NCBI GenBank assembly: GCA_036388295.1
Contig: DASVSC010000083.1
Coordinates: forward strand, 1 to 10,295
Direction of reading: 5' to 3'
DNA: 10,295 bases
Source of the DNA: RYN-431 sp036388295
GTDB taxonomy: Bacteria > Planctomycetota > Phycisphaerae > Tepidisphaerales > Tepidisphaeraceae
Translations under genes and position numbers: made by a program
In this document: positions 1-5,941 of the stretch, one piece after another
Layout of the letters: each line of letters starts with the position of its first letter
Numbering within the stretch: the first letter of the stretch is position 1
Notes under the pieces: model-generated
What the model saw: the letters and a program-made list of their open reading frames with translations, nothing else
What the model was told of the DNA's origin: nothing
Databases searched by the model: none

Positions 1-1
1 G

Positions 2-493
2 GTCGTGGAATGGGTCGCCAAGCGGGTGACGCAGAACGTGCGGGAACTGGAAGGCGCGATCTGCCGCATCAGCGCCCACACCCGCCTGACCGGCCGCCCC
101 GCCGACATCGCCCTGGCCCAGGAAGCCCTCGGCGACCTGGACCGCCAGCTGGTCGCCCCGGTGAAGCCGGAACACGTCCTCACCGGCGTCTGCGCCTACT
201 TCGGCCTGGACATGAAAGACCTGATGTCCGGCCGCCGCCAGCGAACGATCAGCCTGGCCCGCAGCGTCGCGATGTACCTGATCCGCAAGACCAGCAAGCT
301 GAGCTTCCCGGAGATCGCCGGGAAGATGGGGAAGCGCAACCACAGCACGGTGATCAGCGCCTGCCGTCGGATCGAAAAAGCCGCGGCGAAGAACGAACGC
401 CTGATCTGGAGCAGCAGCGTCGGCGAACGGGATGAAGAAGCCGTCGAAATGCTGCAACGCCTGGAAGAACAGGCCAGAGCGGCGAGCTGCTAA
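2..493 (+). CDS. dnaA: Chromosomal replication initiator DnaA, C-terminal part (5' end outside window)
   Basis: DnaA binds DnaA boxes at the origin and opens it for replication. Only the end of the AAA+ domain and the whole DNA-binding domain IV are present. Numbering from the GTG at 5: VTQNVRELEGA (8-18) is the end of domain III. SLARSVAMYLIR (83-94) and the helix-turn-helix region FPEIAGKMGKRNHSTV (101-116) form domain IV. By ungapped alignment from memory with E. coli DnaA, Arg78, Arg86 and Pro102 match Arg399, Arg407 and Pro423. Asn112 sits where E. coli has the base-contacting Asp433; His113 matches His434. The reading frame is open to the left edge, so the GTG at 5 is not the real start. 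It stops with TAA at 491-493. No consensus TTATCCACA box was seen in the following 900 bases. Confidence 0.93.
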   Translation, partial: VVEWVAKRVTQNVRELEGAICRISAHTRLTGRPADIALAQEALGDLDRQLVAPVKPEHVLTGVCAYFGLDMKDLMSGRRQRTISLARSVAMYLIRKTSKLSFPEIAGKMGKRNHSTVISACRRIEKAAAKNERLIWSSSVGERDEEAVEMLQRLEEQARAASC

Positions 494-528
494 ACGAATA
501 CGACACCTATCGCCGAAAGGCCTCTGGT

Positions 529-568
529 CCCCTCTCCCGGTACGGCCGGGAGAGGGTTAGGGTGAGGG
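529..568. repeat. Perfect 11-bp inverted repeat with GGGTTAGGGTGAGGG tail; dispersed-repeat or terminator-like
   Basis: Arms 530-540 (CCCTCTCCCGG) and 546-556 (CCGGGAGAGGG) are perfect reverse complements around a 5-base loop, TACGG. A G-rich tail, TTAGGGTGAGGG, follows at 557-568. It begins 36 bases after the dnaA stop, so it could end dnaA transcription, but no T-run follows the stem. CCCTCTCC...GGAGAGGGTTAGGGTGAGGG elements are, from general familiarity, common as dispersed intergenic repeats in many GC-rich bacterial genomes, which makes a REP-like repeat at least as likely as a terminator. Confidence 0.7.
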
Positions 569-885
569 TTTCGCCGCACGATCCGCCGTAAGTCGCCAGA
601 ATAGTGCGATTTTTGTTCCTGCCATTTTTACACGCGTTTTCGCGCCATATCACCCGCAACCCATTGCCCGGCCAACAATAGCGGCCGCCCCACTGTGCGC
701 CCCATTGCGCCCTAGCTTGCCCTGCCCGCCACGCGACTTACGCCGCCCTGTTGTCGCATTGCCGGGTGAATTTTGAATTGTCAAAGAGCCGTCGGGGCAG
801 ACCCAGAAAAATGCTACCGCCGTGGCCCCGCCGTGTCGGCGGAAAAATGGGCAGAATCAGCCGAAATCTTGCTATCCGTGTGCCA
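569..885. other. Intergenic stretch without a recognised gene
   Basis: No convincing coding sequence on either strand: the short open frames have no recognisable family and low-complexity, arginine-rich translations. The stretch is richer in A and T than the flanking genes (for example 600-640 and 770-785). It has a 6-bp GC stem with a 3-base loop near 829-843 (CCGCCG/CGGCGG) followed by A5, which is the wrong base for a terminator on the plus strand. It could hold the promoter of the decayed toxin-antitoxin pair downstream, but no clear -35/-10 pair stands out. Confidence 0.5.
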
Positions 886-1073
886 AGCGGAAAAATTGTC
901 ATCAACCCTGACGTCTGCAACGGCCAGCACCGTTTTGGAGTAACTCTCTTCCGGCGACAGCATCGACGACGTCTCGGCGGGTTACCCGACGCTCACGCGA
1001 TGACGTATTAGCCTTCTTGACTTACTCCGCGCGGCTGCTCAAGCATCATTTCAACGTGGAAGCCGTTGCGTGA
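886..1073 (+). pseudogene. Broken DUF433 antitoxin-like gene
   Basis: Three reading-frame pieces together read like a DUF433 protein. DUF433 (COG2442) is the proposed antitoxin partner of DUF5615 (COG4634) PIN-like toxins. Piece 1 (886-927) reads SGKIVINPDVCNGQ, the usual start of the family. Piece 2 (926-1000) reads STVLE, a TAA stop at 941-943, then LSSGDSIDDVSAGYPTLTR. Piece 3 (996-1070) reads RDDVLAFLTYSARLLKHHF followed by NVEAVA and TGA at 1071-1073. The stretch normally found between NGQ and TVLE (about ten residues, like KPVIRGTRIPV) is missing. At least three lesions are therefore visible: an internal deletion with frame change, an in-frame stop, and a frameshift near 996-1000. The stop overlaps the next gene's GTG start (GTGA). 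The family call rests on remembered motifs, not a search. Confidence 0.7.
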
Positions 1074-1140
1074 AGGGCTTCCTGTCTGACGAAAATGTCT
1101 CGCTGCGGGTGCCAAGACTTGGTACCCCAAGTCTTGCCGA
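1070..1140 (+). pseudogene. Remnant of a DUF5615 PIN-like toxin gene (N-terminal part only)
   Basis: Starts with GTG at 1070, overlapping the DUF433 remnant's stop by 4 bases, the usual coupling of such pairs. The translation begins VKGFLSDENVSLRVPRLGTP, which resembles the MKGFLFDENL-type start of DUF5615 proteins; the D-E-N triad carries the first acidic residue of the PIN-like active site. After about residue 22 the frame stays open to a stop at 1355-1357, but the protein no longer resembles the family: I see no later 'D-x-D-F' motif in any frame. The similarity ends inside the hairpin at 1113-1136, so an insertion or rearrangement there may have destroyed the gene. Neighbour evidence (a DUF433 remnant directly upstream) is the main support. 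Confidence 0.55.
1113..1136. repeat. Perfect 10-bp inverted repeat, 4-base loop
   Basis: CAAGACTTGG (1113-1122) and CCAAGTCTTG (1127-1136) are exact reverse complements separated by TACC. No T-run follows, so it is a poor rho-independent terminator. It lies at the point where the DUF5615-like similarity ends, which fits a REP-type or other small palindromic insertion. No second copy is present in this window. Confidence 0.7.
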
Positions 1141-1401
1141 GGTTGCAGGCCACCACACGCTCGCACCAAAATTCGGAGTATCAAATCTTGCCACCCGCGA
1201 GGCACCGGCAATGCCGAGGCACAATGCAAAGGCGATTCTATTTGCAATCAGATTGCATTTGCATGTAATTTGCATTAATCTGTCGACCCACGCCCCGTGT
1301 GAAAGTTCACGAACGGTGATTCGTCTGGTCAATGGTTTGATAACCCTGCCCGGCTAGGGACTTCGTCACGATCAGGGGCGATAGGTCGAAAAGGACAAGA
1401 C
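1141..1401. promoter_or_regulatory. Upstream region of the HAF/PEP-CTERM gene with TTTGCAT motif cluster
   Basis: No intact gene. The segment 1224-1280 is AT-rich and carries ATTTGCA at 1240, 1257 and 1268, ATTGCAT at 1252, and the reverse-complement form ATGCAAA at 1224. The two exact ATTTGCAT copies (1257-1264 and 1268-1275) are 11 bases apart, one helical turn, which would suit a dimeric regulator or a bent promoter region. A weak promoter-like pair, TTGCAT (1253-1258), 17 bases, TAATCT (1276-1281), overlaps the cluster. A ribosome binding site, AAAAGGACAAG, lies just before the ATG at 1402. Any regulatory role is inference. Confidence 0.35.
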
Positions 1402-2601
1402 ATGCGATTTCTGAACAAGACGACAGTGTTGATGTACGGGTTGACGGCGGCATCGGTAGCCCGTGCCGCGACCTACAGCATTACGGATATTGGCACACTC
1501 GGTGGCGCGAGCAGCTTCGGCCTGGATGTGAACACCAACCGGCAGGTTTCCGGCAACAGCAACATCACTGCTGCGGCCGCGACGGCCGAAGGGGCGACCG
1601 GCACCACACTGCGGGCCTACAGCTACACGGGCGGCACACTGACCAACCCTGGGGCCTTGCCGGGTTCCACGACCAACCGATTCGCTCGTGGCTATGCGAT
1701 CAACGATGGCGGCGTGGTGGTCGGAGAATTCAACAACGATTCATCCCGAGCATTCGTCTATAACCCGGCAACGGGCAGCATGGCGGGCCTGATCCGGCTT
1801 GCCGGTGGCAGCGACAGCGGCACGGCCGTCGATATCAACAACGGCGGCGGGATTGTCGGCGTCAGTTCCAACGGCACCACCAGCCGCGCGACGAAGTGGA
1901 CGCTCACCGCCGGCACGTACGCACCGGCTGATCTCGGCTCAATTGACGGCCTAACGACGACCCCCGCCCGCGCGAACGCCGTTAACTCAAATGGTTCGGC
2001 GGCAGGGCTTTCCCGAAATGCCGCCGGCACCTCTCAGGCCACACTCTGGTCCGGTGGCGGAGTAATCAACCTCGGCTCACTGGGCGACGGCACACGGTTC
2101 AGTTCGGCAAATGGCATCAATGATGCCAATTCGGTCGTCGGTTATTCCTACACCGGCCAGACCGTAGGCCAGTTGATCGGCACGACGAGCACGACGGTCA
2201 TCCAGCGGGCGTTTCTCGCGCAGGGAGGCACGAACGCAGAACTGCCCCCGGTGAATCTCTATTCCCCGACGAACACCGGCACAACGACCAACTACCACAG
2301 CGTCGCCAACGACATTAACAGTGCAGGCCTAGTGGTGGGCAACAGCCAGCGGATCAGCGGTTCGCCCGCTGTCGCAACCTTGTGGATGGACGGTGTGCCG
2401 ATCGACCTGAACACACTGATCCCGGCCGGAAGCGGGTGGTTCCTCACTAGCGCCGAAGGCATCAATAGCGCCGGCGACATCACCGGCTACGGCACCATCG
2501 GCGGCGCGACGCACGCGTTTCTGCTCACCGTCCCCGAGCCAGGCTCGCTGGCGATCATCGGTCTTTCTGGAATTACAATATTGGGCCGGAAGCGGCGATG
2601 A
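1402..2601 (+). CDS. Secreted HAF-repeat protein with PEP-CTERM sorting signal
   Basis: A 399-residue exported protein of unknown function. The N-terminus (MRFLNKTTVLMYGLTAASVA, then RAAT) looks like a short signal peptide with probable cleavage near residue 22. The body is made of HAF-type repeats, recognisable as 'A-INdxGxVVG' units at about 97-108 (GYAINDGGVVVG), 141-154, 190-202, 237-247, 300-313 and 352-365, plus 'DIGTLGG' and 'LGSLGDG' openings at about 29-35 and 224-230. Such repeats probably form a beta-propeller-like fold. The C-terminus has a complete PEP-CTERM signal: VPEP at 377-380, a hydrophobic helix, then RKRR at the very end. In this family exosortase cleaves and transfers the protein to the cell surface or matrix. 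Composition is rich in Ser, Thr, Gly, Ala and Asn, as usual for surface proteins. The start is set by AAAAGGA 6-7 bases upstream of the ATG. No partner gene lies nearby; an exosortase must be elsewhere. Confidence 0.9.
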   Translation: MRFLNKTTVLMYGLTAASVARAATYSITDIGTLGGASSFGLDVNTNRQVSGNSNITAAAATAEGATGTTLRAYSYTGGTLTNPGALPGSTTNRFARGYAINDGGVVVGEFNNDSSRAFVYNPATGSMAGLIRLAGGSDSGTAVDINNGGGIVGVSSNGTTSRATKWTLTAGTYAPADLGSIDGLTTTPARANAVNSNGSAAGLSRNAAGTSQATLWSGGGVINLGSLGDGTRFSSANGINDANSVVGYSYTGQTVGQLIGTTSTTVIQRAFLAQGGTNAELPPVNLYSPTNTGTTTNYHSVANDINSAGLVVGNSQRISGSPAVATLWMDGVPIDLNTLIPAGSGWFLTSAEGINSAGDITGYGTIGGATHAFLLTVPEPGSLAIIGLSGITILGRKRR

Positions 2602-2661
2602 GGCCGACTGCTTCTGGGGGCGGGTGACACGGGTTGGCGTATCATTTTGTGCCACCATTGT

Positions 2662-2862
2662 TCACCCCGCCCCTTGCCCTGTCAGCACTTCTAGCAGCCG
2701 TTCGCCATAGAGCCTTGTGCGGGCCAAAGCCTTTGACGCGTTCCATGGCTTCGGGCGTCTGCGGGCGTTCGGTCGCCAGCAGGGCGAAGGGTTTTGTCGC
2801 GACAGATGATGTAGGCCGGTAGGTCGTATTCCTTGGCCGTTCGCTGCGTCTGCGGCGTTGGA
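2662..2862 (-). pseudogene. Decayed duplicate of the recQ 3' end (HRDC domain)
   Basis: On the minus strand, three frames successively match the last ~65 residues of the RecQ encoded at 3407-5299: AKEYDLPAYIICRDKT (RecQ has AKEHDLPAYIICHDKT), then LLATERPQTPEAMERVKGFG (RecQ LLAQERPQTLEGMERVKGFG), then LYGERLLEVLTGQGAG and TGA at 2664-2662 (RecQ LYGEKLLEVLAGQGAG). Two frame-changing indels separate the pieces, one after DKT and one in the 'HKARLY' region. DNA similarity to 3407-3605 is obvious and continuous, then fades at about 2862. No helicase domain is present, so this is a fragment and cannot be functional as RecQ. It has the same orientation as recQ and lies on the other side of the toxin-antitoxin pair. 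Confidence 0.88.
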
Positions 2863-2896
2863 GGGTTGAAGCGGCATTGTGGTAATATCATCAGCT

Positions 2897-3115
2897 ATGA
2901 GCGCCGACACGCAGGAACTGGTGCGGACTTACGAGCAGTTGCCCGAGGCCAAGCGGATCGAGGTGGCGGATTTCGCGCGCTTCCTGCTGGCCCAGCAGGG
3001 TGACGAGCGGTGGGAGCAGATCATCGCCGAGCCGGTGCGGCGGCCGAAGCTGGACGCGTTTCTTCGGGCATCGAAGGCCGAAGGAGCGGAGCCGCTGGAT
3101 GCGGATCGGCTTTGA
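2897..3115 (+). CDS. Small type II antitoxin-like protein
   Basis: A 72-residue acidic protein. The N-terminal half (ELVRTYEQLPEAKRIEVADF, then ARFLLAQQ) has the 'LP...R.EV.DF..FL' pattern of small antitoxins such as the DUF2281-like group. The C-terminal half (RWEQIIAEPVRRPKLDAFLR through PLDADRL) would be the toxin-binding tail. The stop overlaps the likely TTG start of the toxin by 4 bases (TTGA), supporting translational coupling. ATG at 2897 was chosen because the family match begins there; a GTG at 2879 in frame would add six residues. No clear Shine-Dalgarno precedes it. The assignment depends largely on the RelE-like partner. With that partner frameshifted, its present role is uncertain. 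Confidence 0.65.
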   Translation: MSADTQELVRTYEQLPEAKRIEVADFARFLLAQQGDERWEQIIAEPVRRPKLDAFLRASKAEGAEPLDADRL

Positions 3116-3374
3116 TTTCCCGCGTGCGGCCGAGCTTCTGGCGGGCGTACGAGGCACTGGACCCACGTGCAAAAGTGGCGGCACGCCGGGCGTACCAGCT
3201 TTTCTCGCACGACCCGGACCACGCGTCGTTGCGGTTCAAAAAGCTGCGGGGATATGACGACGTCTGGTCGGTGCGGATCACGAGCAGTATCGGGCCGTCG
3301 GCGAGCGGGATGGCGATGTGATCGAGTGGGCGTGGGTCGGGTCGCACAACGAGTTCGACAGCCGATTCGGGTGA
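3112..3374 (+). pseudogene. RelE/ParE-like toxin gene with a frameshift
   Basis: The reading from TTG 3112 (or GTG 3124) gives RVRPSFWRAYEALDPRAKVA, then a central part with SHDPDHASLRFKKL and VWSVRI up to about 3279. The continuation in that frame is unrelated and stops at 3319-3321. The -1 frame from 3282 restores the expected family ending: EQYRAVGERDGDVIEWAWVG followed by SHNEFDSRFG and TGA at 3372-3374. This is the standard RelE/HigB-like pattern 'FWxxYxxL ... P...LxFKxL ... WSVRI...YRAVG ... WxWVGSHxEF'. One missing base at about 3280-3282 explains everything. RelE-family toxins are usually ribosome-dependent mRNA endonucleases; ParE members poison gyrase. The break removes the last ~30 residues, so the toxin should be inactive unless the base is a sequencing error or a rare -1 frameshift occurs. 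Confidence 0.8.
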
Positions 3375-3406
3375 CAGACGACGCCCGCCCCGGCCGCCAT
3401 GGCGGA

Positions 3407-5299
3407 TTATCCCGCTCCCTGCCCCGCCAGCACTTCCAGCAGTTTCTCCCCGTATAGCCGCGCCTTATGCGGGCCGAAGCCTTTGACGCGTTCCATGCCT
3501 TCCAGCGTTTGCGGGCGTTCCTGGGCGAGCAGGGCCAGAGTTTTGTCGTGGCAGATGATGTAGGCGGGCAAATCGTGTTCCTTGGCCAGTTCGCTGCGGA
3601 CGCGGCGGAGGTCTTCGAAAACCAGTTTCGCGACGCCGTCGAGTTGGGTCGGGGCTTCGATCGGGCGTTTGATGCGGGTGCCGCTGCCGTTGCTGCTGGC
3701 GACGGCGGCTTTGGGGGTCAGGTTCGCCAGCACGCCGGGGACGGGGGTTTGGGCCTTCATCACCTTCGCGCCGGCGGGGGTTAATTCGATGATCGGGCGG
3801 CGCATGCCGTCGGGGTCGCGGGCGCGGGCGAGGCCGGCTTCGACGAGGCGGTGCAGCATGCCGGTGAGCTGCTTGGCGGGGTGGGCGCGGAGCAGGCCGA
3901 AGACGCTGAGCTGATCGAGCTGCCACCGCTGCGTGCGTTCGCTGCTGACGCCGGCCAAGACTTCCGCGACGGCGACGATGCCGAACTTGCCGTTCATCCG
4001 GGCCACGCCGCTGAGCAGTTGGCGGACCAGCAGCGTCAGTTCGTCGGTGACTTCGCCTTCCACGAGCATGCCGCGGCAGACATCGCACTGGCAGGCGTCG
4101 ACGCTGCTTTCGTCGCCGAAGTATTCCAGAATCTGCACGCGCCGGCAGCGCGGGCTGCGGGCGTAGCGGACCATTAAATCCAGCTTGGCCGTCGCGCGTT
4201 CCTTCAGCGTGCTGACCCACTGTTCGTCGGCCTCGGGCGCGTCCTGGCCGATTTTGTCGATGAAGAACTCTTGGGTCATCCGGTCGCCGAAGTGGTAGAT
4301 CAGCGTGCAGTCGCTGGTCTGCCCGTCGCGGCCGGCGCGGCCGGCTTCCTGGTAGTACGCCTCGACCGTGCCGGGCAGGTCGTAGTGGATGACGAAGCGG
4401 ATATCGGGCTTGTTGATGCCCATGCCGAAGGCATTCGTGGCCACCGTGACGGCGCTGGGCGTCTGCATGAACAGCTGCTGGTTGCGGGTGCGTTCGTCTT
4501 GCGCGATGCCGGCGTGGTACGGGATCAGCATACGGTCGGGGAACTGGCGGCGCAGCTCGATGGCCAGTTCGTCGACGTTCTTGCGCGTGGCGCAATAGAC
4601 GATGCCGCTGCCGGGCGTGGCTTTGATCAGGTCGTGCAGCACGTCGTCTTTTTCGCGGGCCTTGTCGACACAGCGGGCGCCGTACCGCAGGTTCGGGCGG
4701 TCGAAGCCGGTGATGACCAACTGCGGCTCGCGCAGGTTCAGCAGGTGGACGATGTCTTCGCGCACGTCGTCGGTGGCGGTGGCGGTCAGGGCGATAGTGG
4801 GCGGGGAGCCGAGGATCTGCCGCACGCGGCCGAGCTGTGAATATTCGGGCCGGAAATCGTGGCCCCACTGGCTGACGCAGTGCGCTTCATCGACGGCCAG
4901 CAGCTTGATGTCCAGCCGCGCCATCGCCTGCTGGAAGCCGCTATTGGCGAAGCGTTCCGGCGAGACGTACAGCAGCCCGTCGAAGCCCGCCGCCACGCGT
5001 TTGAAGACTTCGCGCTGCAGGGGCAACGGCTGCGAACTGTTGATGAACTCGGCCGTTAGCCCGCGCTCGTGCAGCTGCCGCACCTGGTCTTCCATCAGCG
5101 AAATCAGCGGCGAGACGACGATCGTCAGCCCGCCCTGCACGACGGCCGGCAGTTGGTAGCACAACGACTTGCCCGCCCCCGTCGGCATCACGCAGAGCAC
5201 GTCGCGCTGCGCGAGCACGTCCTCGATGACCTCGCGCTGCATCAGGCGGAAATTGGAGAGCCCGAAATGGGTGTGAAGGTGATCGAGCAGGTCGGGCAT
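3407..5299 (-). CDS. recQ: ATP-dependent DNA helicase RecQ
   Basis: A 630-residue superfamily 2 helicase that unwinds DNA 3' to 5' in recombination and fork repair. Landmarks: Walker A TGAGKS (40-45), DEAH box (137-140), the RecQ-specific aromatic loop CVSQWGHDFRPEY (141-153), motif III TATAT (172-176), motif V VATNAFGMGINKPDIRF near 286-302 and motif VI YYQEAGRAGRDG (315-326). The zinc-binding domain has Cys385, Cys403, Cys405 and Cys408; the CxCxxC ending is tighter than the usual CxxCxxC. A winged-helix RQC domain (about 415-510) and a C-terminal HRDC domain (about 565-630) complete the E. coli-like architecture. A low-complexity linker (about 518-560) separates the last two. The ATG directly follows the hepT stop (0-base gap), so it is probably translated from the same mRNA as the four genes upstream. 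Its 3' end has a broken copy at 2662-2862. Confidence 0.97.
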   Translation of the reverse strand: MPDLLDHLHTHFGLSNFRLMQREVIEDVLAQRDVLCVMPTGAGKSLCYQLPAVVQGGLTIVVSPLISLMEDQVRQLHERGLTAEFINSSQPLPLQREVFKRVAAGFDGLLYVSPERFANSGFQQAMARLDIKLLAVDEAHCVSQWGHDFRPEYSQLGRVRQILGSPPTIALTATATDDVREDIVHLLNLREPQLVITGFDRPNLRYGARCVDKAREKDDVLHDLIKATPGSGIVYCATRKNVDELAIELRRQFPDRMLIPYHAGIAQDERTRNQQLFMQTPSAVTVATNAFGMGINKPDIRFVIHYDLPGTVEAYYQEAGRAGRDGQTSDCTLIYHFGDRMTQEFFIDKIGQDAPEADEQWVSTLKERATAKLDLMVRYARSPRCRRVQILEYFGDESSVDACQCDVCRGMLVEGEVTDELTLLVRQLLSGVARMNGKFGIVAVAEVLAGVSSERTQRWQLDQLSVFGLLRAHPAKQLTGMLHRLVEAGLARARDPDGMRRPIIELTPAGAKVMKAQTPVPGVLANLTPKAAVASSNGSGTRIKRPIEAPTQLDGVAKLVFEDLRRVRSELAKEHDLPAYIICHDKTLALLAQERPQTLEGMERVKGFGPHKARLYGEKLLEVLAGQGAG

Positions 5300-5641
5300 T
5301 TAGAACTTAAGTTTCATCCTTGAAACGGCATCGAGCAACTCGTCCAGGTGCTCGTCGATCACGCGCATGATCAGGCCGCTGTCGACGCGAAAGTAATCGT
5401 GCACCAAGCGGTGGCGAAAGCCTTCGATCTGCGGCCAGGGGATTGTAGGTTCTGTGGCCTTGATCGTCTCGCTGAGGCGCTGCGTCGATTCGGCCATGAT
5501 CTGCAGGTTCCGCAGCACGGCGTCGCGGATCGTGCGGTTTCGGCCGACGACGCTGCTGTCTCCCGCGATATCGCTCCGCACGTTGTGAATGCATTCGGCG
5601 ATGTGATCGAGACACAAGCGGTCCCGCTCCCCTTCGGTCAT
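5300..5641 (-). CDS. hepT: HepT-like RNase toxin (DUF86)
   Basis: A 113-residue, mostly helical protein of the HepT/DUF86 family, the HEPN ribonuclease toxin of MntA-HepT modules. The catalytic RX4HXY motif is intact: Arg76, His81, Asp82, Tyr83 within FRHRLVHDYF. The helix opening (RLCLDHIAECIHNV) and the IPWPQIEGFRHRLVH segment are typical. In characterised pairs, MntA silences HepT by adding AMP groups to the tyrosine of this motif. Its ATG overlaps the mntA stop by 4 bases and its TAA abuts the recQ ATG. All recognisable catalytic residues are present, so the toxin should be functional and must be held in check by MntA. Confidence 0.92.
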   Translation of the reverse strand: MTEGERDRLCLDHIAECIHNVRSDIAGDSSVVGRNRTIRDAVLRNLQIMAESTQRLSETIKATEPTIPWPQIEGFRHRLVHDYFRVDSGLIMRVIDEHLDELLDAVSRMKLKF

Positions 5642-5934
5642 AGCGGACTCGCTTCAGCCAGCACACGGTCTTTGACGGCCGGGTGCAATTCGGTCGGCAG
5701 GCCGACATCGACCGGGCAGCCGAGCAGCGCTTGAAGGTCATTAATTAAGCCGCCCGGAAACCAGGACGTGGTCGGCCCGACGATGTCGATCAGGAAATCG
5801 GCGTCACTGTCGACGTCGGCCGTCCCGCGGGCGCGTGAGCCGAATACCCGCACGTTCCCCGCACCGTGCTTGGCGGCAATGGCCAGAATGCGCTCGCGGT
5901 GGTGTCGGATTAGCGGGTCCATGGGCGAGGCCAT
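5638..5934 (-). CDS. mntA: MntA-like nucleotidyltransferase antitoxin
   Basis: A 98-residue minimal nucleotidyltransferase. The signature GSX10DXD is complete: Gly32-Ser33, then Asp44 and Asp46 (FGSRARGTADVDSDADFLID), with the third metal-binding Asp76 in CPVDVGLP. In MntA-HepT systems this enzyme transfers AMP from ATP to the toxin's active-site tyrosine. The start at 5934 lies 7 bases after the AAA ATPase stop; ATG at 5922 (Met5) is an alternative giving MDPLIRHHRERI. No strong Shine-Dalgarno precedes either, consistent with translational coupling in the operon. It overlaps hepT by 4 bases, the usual order and spacing for the pair. Confidence 0.92.
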   Translation of the reverse strand: MASPMDPLIRHHRERILAIAAKHGAGNVRVFGSRARGTADVDSDADFLIDIVGPTTSWFPGGLINDLQALLGCPVDVGLPTELHPAVKDRVLAEASPL

Positions 5935-5941
5935 TATAGCG

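Noticed and set aside
776..789. On the minus strand GCTCTTTGACAATT resembles the boxA antitermination element of rRNA leaders.
   Set aside because: No rRNA or tRNA gene lies downstream on that strand; only the antisense side of dnaA follows. Most likely a chance match.
3394..3405. Perfect 12-base palindrome CCGCCATGGCGG between the converging toxin and recQ ends; considered as a two-way terminator.
   Set aside because: A hairpin would have at most a 4-bp stem with a 4-base loop and no T-run on either side.
3465..4868. Long minus-strand open frame overlapping recQ in another frame (467 residues).
   Set aside because: Its translation is rich in Arg, Pro and Ala with no domain, as expected for a shadow of a GC-rich gene; recQ in the other frame has all helicase motifs.
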